From: Bryobacteraceae bacterium | GTDB lineage: Bacteria; Acidobacteriota; Terriglobia; Bryobacterales; Bryobacteraceae | DNA: 64,000 nucleotides | Assembly (NCBI GenBank): GCA_025056455.1 | Contig: JANWVY010000012.1 | Coordinates: 47,312-111,311, forward strand | Reading direction: 5' to 3' | Part shown: positions 61,787 to 64,000 of the stretch, one piece after another | Position numbering within the stretch: position 1 is the first letter of the stretch | How the letters are laid out: each line of letters opens with the position of its first letter | Notes under the pieces: model-generated | The model's database searches: none | Seen by the model: only the letters and a program-made list of their open reading frames with translations | What the model was told of the DNA's origin: nothing | Program-made: the position numbers and the translations under genes

Positions 61787-61880
61787 AGGGTAGGCACAAA
61801 TCTGGTCACACCAGAGAAAACGCCAAGCGCGGGATCAAAACCCCGGGTCGGCGTATCGTTATGAAAACTTGTGGGATAAA

Positions 61881-61958
61881 TGGTCGGGGCGAGTGGATTC
61901 GAACCACCGACCTCCTGGTCCCGAACCAGGCGCTCTAGCCAGGCTGAGCCACGCCCCG
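61881..61958 (-). tRNA. tRNA-Pro (anticodon CGG)
   Basis: The minus strand gives a 78-base cloverleaf. The acceptor stem is CGGGGCG with CGCCCCG. The anticodon stem CCTGG/CCAGG closes a loop TTCGGGA with anticodon CGG. The T loop is GTTCGAATC, and ACCA is encoded at the 3' end (61881-61884). The toxin-antitoxin remnant and cas operon lie downstream of its 3' end, the side where integrating elements usually enter. Confidence 0.96.
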
Positions 61959-62344
61959 ATTCCTACCAATATCCGGACAAAGTGGGGGTCCGGAATGAAC
62001 AGAGGCTTCTCGCTCGGCTTTGCGGCGAAACCCTTCTCAAACCCAACGCCACAGCCAAGCCCTAGAAGTCGATTCCCAGAATATCAAGTTTCGCCCCGAA
62101 TGTCCAAAACGCGGGTCTGAACGAAAACTTGAGAAGGGGCGCAACCCATCACGGGAAGGCCCCTTCGTCGCGTCAATCCGAATTTACCCTGGATTTGAAA
62201 CGCAAGTGTCCCCTTCGAATCGGGGCTCTCTGCCAGAATAACATGCCAGAGCCTCGGCCGAAAGAAACGGCGCCGCCCCCCTGGGACCGGGTCGTTCGAG
62301 GCCCAAATACCAGATGCTGTCGGGTCTGGGGAACCCGGTCGCCC
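61959..62344. other. Intergenic region between tRNA-Pro and fabI, no gene recognised
   Basis: These 386 bases contain short frames without recognisable protein pattern. The tRNA-Pro promoter must be here on the minus strand. The best candidate is TTGGAC followed after 18 bases by TATTCT, near 62085-62115, but it is weak. No clear terminator with a T-run follows fabI. No repeats matching a CRISPR array were seen. Confidence 0.4.
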
Positions 62345-63115
62345 TCAAAGTCCCATAATTTGGAACCCTGCATCGACATACAGCACATTGCCCGTCACCC
62401 CGCGACCCAGCTGGCTGGCCAGGAATACAGCGGCATCGGCCACCTCTGCTGGATCCGTGTTGCGGCGTAGCGGAGCATGGTTTGCAACCACCTCTAGCAC
62501 TTTCGAAAAATCCTTGACCCCGCGCGCCGACGCAGTCTTGATCGGACCGGCGGAAATGGCGTTCACACGGATATTTGCCGGACCCAGATCACTGGCCAGA
62601 TAGCGCACCGCCGATTCCAGAGCCGCCTTGGCAACGCCCATCACATTATAGTTGCGCACCACGCGCACCGCCCCCAGATAGCTCAGCGTGAGGATCGACC
62701 CGCCCTCCACCATTAAGGGAGCCAGCGCGCGAGAAACGGCCACTAGCGAATAGACGCTCACGTCGTGAGCCAAGGCAAACCCTGCCCGCGACGTTTCGAC
62801 AAATGGCCGCGAGAGATCCTCGCGGTCGGCAAAGGCAATGCTGTGCACAACGGCGTCGATCTTGGCATGCTCGGACCGGATGCGCTCCGCGAGCGCGGTG
62901 ATCTCTTCATCTTTGGTAACGTCGCACGCCAAGCACTTCTCCGCGCCCAGCTCAGCGCCGAGTTCCTCGACCGTGGATCTCTGCCGCTCCCCTTGGTAGC
63001 TCAGTAAGACTTTGGCGCCTTCTCGAACATAGGCTTGCGCAATCGCGTAGGCGATGCTCCAGCGGTTCGCCACTCCAAGAATCAGCGCGGTTTTGCCTGC
63101 TAGTAGTCCAGACAT
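62345..63115 (-). CDS. fabI: Enoyl-[acyl-carrier-protein] reductase (NADH) FabI
   Basis: The 256-residue short-chain dehydrogenase relative has the FabI nucleotide loop ILGVANRWSIAYAIA, VVHSIAFA, and the active-site pair in YNVMGVAK (Tyr-x6-Lys), followed by NAISAGPIKTASARG. It carries out the last reduction of each fatty-acid elongation cycle in the cytosol. The length is normal. It is transcribed toward tRNA-Pro. Confidence 0.96.
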   Translation of the reverse strand: MSGLLAGKTALILGVANRWSIAYAIAQAYVREGAKVLLSYQGERQRSTVEELGAELGAEKCLACDVTKDEEITALAERIRSEHAKIDAVVHSIAFADREDLSRPFVETSRAGFALAHDVSVYSLVAVSRALAPLMVEGGSILTLSYLGAVRVVRNYNVMGVAKAALESAVRYLASDLGPANIRVNAISAGPIKTASARGVKDFSKVLEVVANHAPLRRNTDPAEVADAAVFLASQLGRGVTGNVLYVDAGFQIMGL

Positions 63116-63189
63116 GAATCCGCTATTGTAGCGTGCCAGCCGTTAAAAAAGTCCCGAAAATTCTCTTAACCCGCCCAGCGGCTACAGGC

Positions 63190-64000
63190 TCAGCTCAAAG
63201 ACTGTTTGAGGAAGCGAACGCCCTCCCAAGCAATAGCCTCTGGCGCGGCGGCCAGATCTCGCCAAATCGCCGCCGCTTGGGAGATTTCTGGAAGATGAAA
63301 GCCAAAACTTTCAATCGTCAGCCATCCATCGTATCCAACGGATTTCACCGCATTCAGTACATCCGGCCAGGGGATGTGCCCACTGCCCGGTGTGCCGCGG
63401 TCGTTCTCACAGGTGTGGACATGCCGCAAATGCCGCCCCGCCAGGCGGTAAGCCGCCGCGATGTTCTTTTCTTCGATGTTGCTATGAAACGTGTCCACCA
63501 GCAGGCCGATCCGCGAATGATTCACCGCCTCGCAAAGCGCCACTCCGTCGGCAACTGTGTTAAGGAAAAACGTTTCGAAGCGGTTGAGCGGTTCAATGGC
63601 CAGTGTCACGTCGAATTGCTCGAGCACTTCGGCCAACTGCTGGTAACTCTCGATGGCGCGCTGCCATTCCTCCGTTGTGCGCCGCTTGCCCGGAAGCCAG
63701 CCTACGGGTGAGTAAACCGGACCGGCGAGAAGCTTGCCGCCAATCTCCGCCAGCACTTTCACCGTGTCCTCCAAATGCTGGCAAGCTCGCCGGCGAATCG
63801 ATGCGTCCGCATCAAAAATCGTCATCCCTTGGGGAATTACCGTACACGCCGTACATTCCAGAGCATTCGACTCAAGCGCCCGCCGAATCTCCCCGGCGGG
63901 ACAGTTTGCTGGATCAAACAACGGCAACTCTACGCCATCAAATCCATGGCGTTTAATTTCGGCGAGCAGCTCGAACTGCTTGCCGGTGAAATTTGCGGTC
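63190..64000 (-). CDS. Sugar phosphate isomerase/epimerase (TIM barrel), N-terminus beyond right edge
   Basis: The minus-strand frame is open to position 64000 (TGKQFELLAEIKRHGFDGVELP) and so lacks its start. The visible 270 residues are a xylose-isomerase-like TIM barrel, with AIEPLNRFETFFLNT (metal Glu), IGLLVDTFHSN (Asp), HTCENDRGTPGSGHIPW and DGWLTIESF (last Glu). The pattern suggests a D-tagatose/D-psicose 3-epimerase or hydroxypyruvate isomerase relative acting on free ketoses. The exact sugar is uncertain. Confidence 0.85.
   Translation of the reverse strand, partial: TANFTGKQFELLAEIKRHGFDGVELPLFDPANCPAGEIRRALESNALECTACTVIPQGMTIFDADASIRRRACQHLEDTVKVLAEIGGKLLAGPVYSPVGWLPGKRRTTEEWQRAIESYQQLAEVLEQFDVTLAIEPLNRFETFFLNTVADGVALCEAVNHSRIGLLVDTFHSNIEEKNIAAAYRLAGRHLRHVHTCENDRGTPGSGHIPWPDVLNAVKSVGYDGWLTIESFGFHLPEISQAAAIWRDLAAAPEAIAWEGVRFLKQSLS

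Noticed and set aside
52766..61958. Attachment-site duplication of the tRNA 3' ends flanking the island
   Set aside because: No second copy of either tRNA 3' end was found in the segment and no integrase gene is present.
52853..62344. A CRISPR array near the cas genes
   Set aside because: Both flanks and all gaps were read for recurring 28-37 base units at regular spacing. None was found.

Overview
The window is a chromosomal segment of a GC-rich, Gram-negative-type heterotroph, most likely an Acidobacteriota of the Solibacteres/Bryobacteraceae kind. This assignment is an inference. It rests on two TonB receptors with an N-terminal carboxypeptidase-regulatory domain, a PQQ dehydrogenase with its own cytochrome c domain, a secreted beta-propeller/phosphoesterase, a GH57 enzyme, a Tat-type Gfo/Idh protein and a TgpA-type transglutaminase, mixed with ordinary housekeeping genes.

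Layout. 1-3.8 kb: a truncated thioredoxin-like gene, an M3 oligopeptidase, zapA, a zapB-like coiled coil, rplT and rpmI, all on the minus strand. 4-7.6 kb: an overlapping minus-strand operon of amidohydrolase, iron alcohol dehydrogenase and PQQ-repeat propeller. 7.8-10 kb: a quinoprotein dehydrogenase with fused cytochrome domains. 10-16 kb: a BtuF-like binding protein, a glycosyltransferase-like protein, a two-gene unit with an unusual metzincin-like protease, and a TonB receptor. 16.5-22.9 kb: rpmF-plsX, a degenerate GGDEF protein, and a large TonB receptor ending at a textbook terminator. 23-28.5 kb: an ilvB-ilvN-ilvC-cimA operon for branched-chain amino acids, preceded by a leader peptide rich in Val/Ile/Leu and a terminator/antiterminator pair, that is, a ribosome-mediated attenuator. 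28.5-52.8 kb: mutL, phhB, an AmiE-NamZ fusion, a ROK kinase, TgpA, two sugar transferases, nadE, a phosphoesterase, GH57, an HpcH aldolase, a quinone oxidoreductase, secG and tRNA-Leu(GAG).

52.9-61.9 kb is the accessory region. It is a type I-G (formerly I-U) CRISPR-Cas effector operon, cas3-csx17-csb1-csb2, placed between tRNA-Leu and tRNA-Pro(CGG). Neither cas1, cas2, cas4 nor a repeat array is present in the window. cas3 has a good promoter overlapped by a palindrome and a strong ribosome binding site, but its likely start codon reads ACG. Csx17 carries a long acidic plus coiled-coil insertion. Upstream of cas3 lie the remains of a HEPN/MNT (HepT-MntA, type VII) toxin-antitoxin pair: the toxin is split by two single-base frameshifts and the antitoxin has lost its N-terminal half. 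After tRNA-Pro come fabI and a sugar epimerase cut by the right edge.

No rRNA, insertion sequence, transposase, integrase or CRISPR array was recognised.
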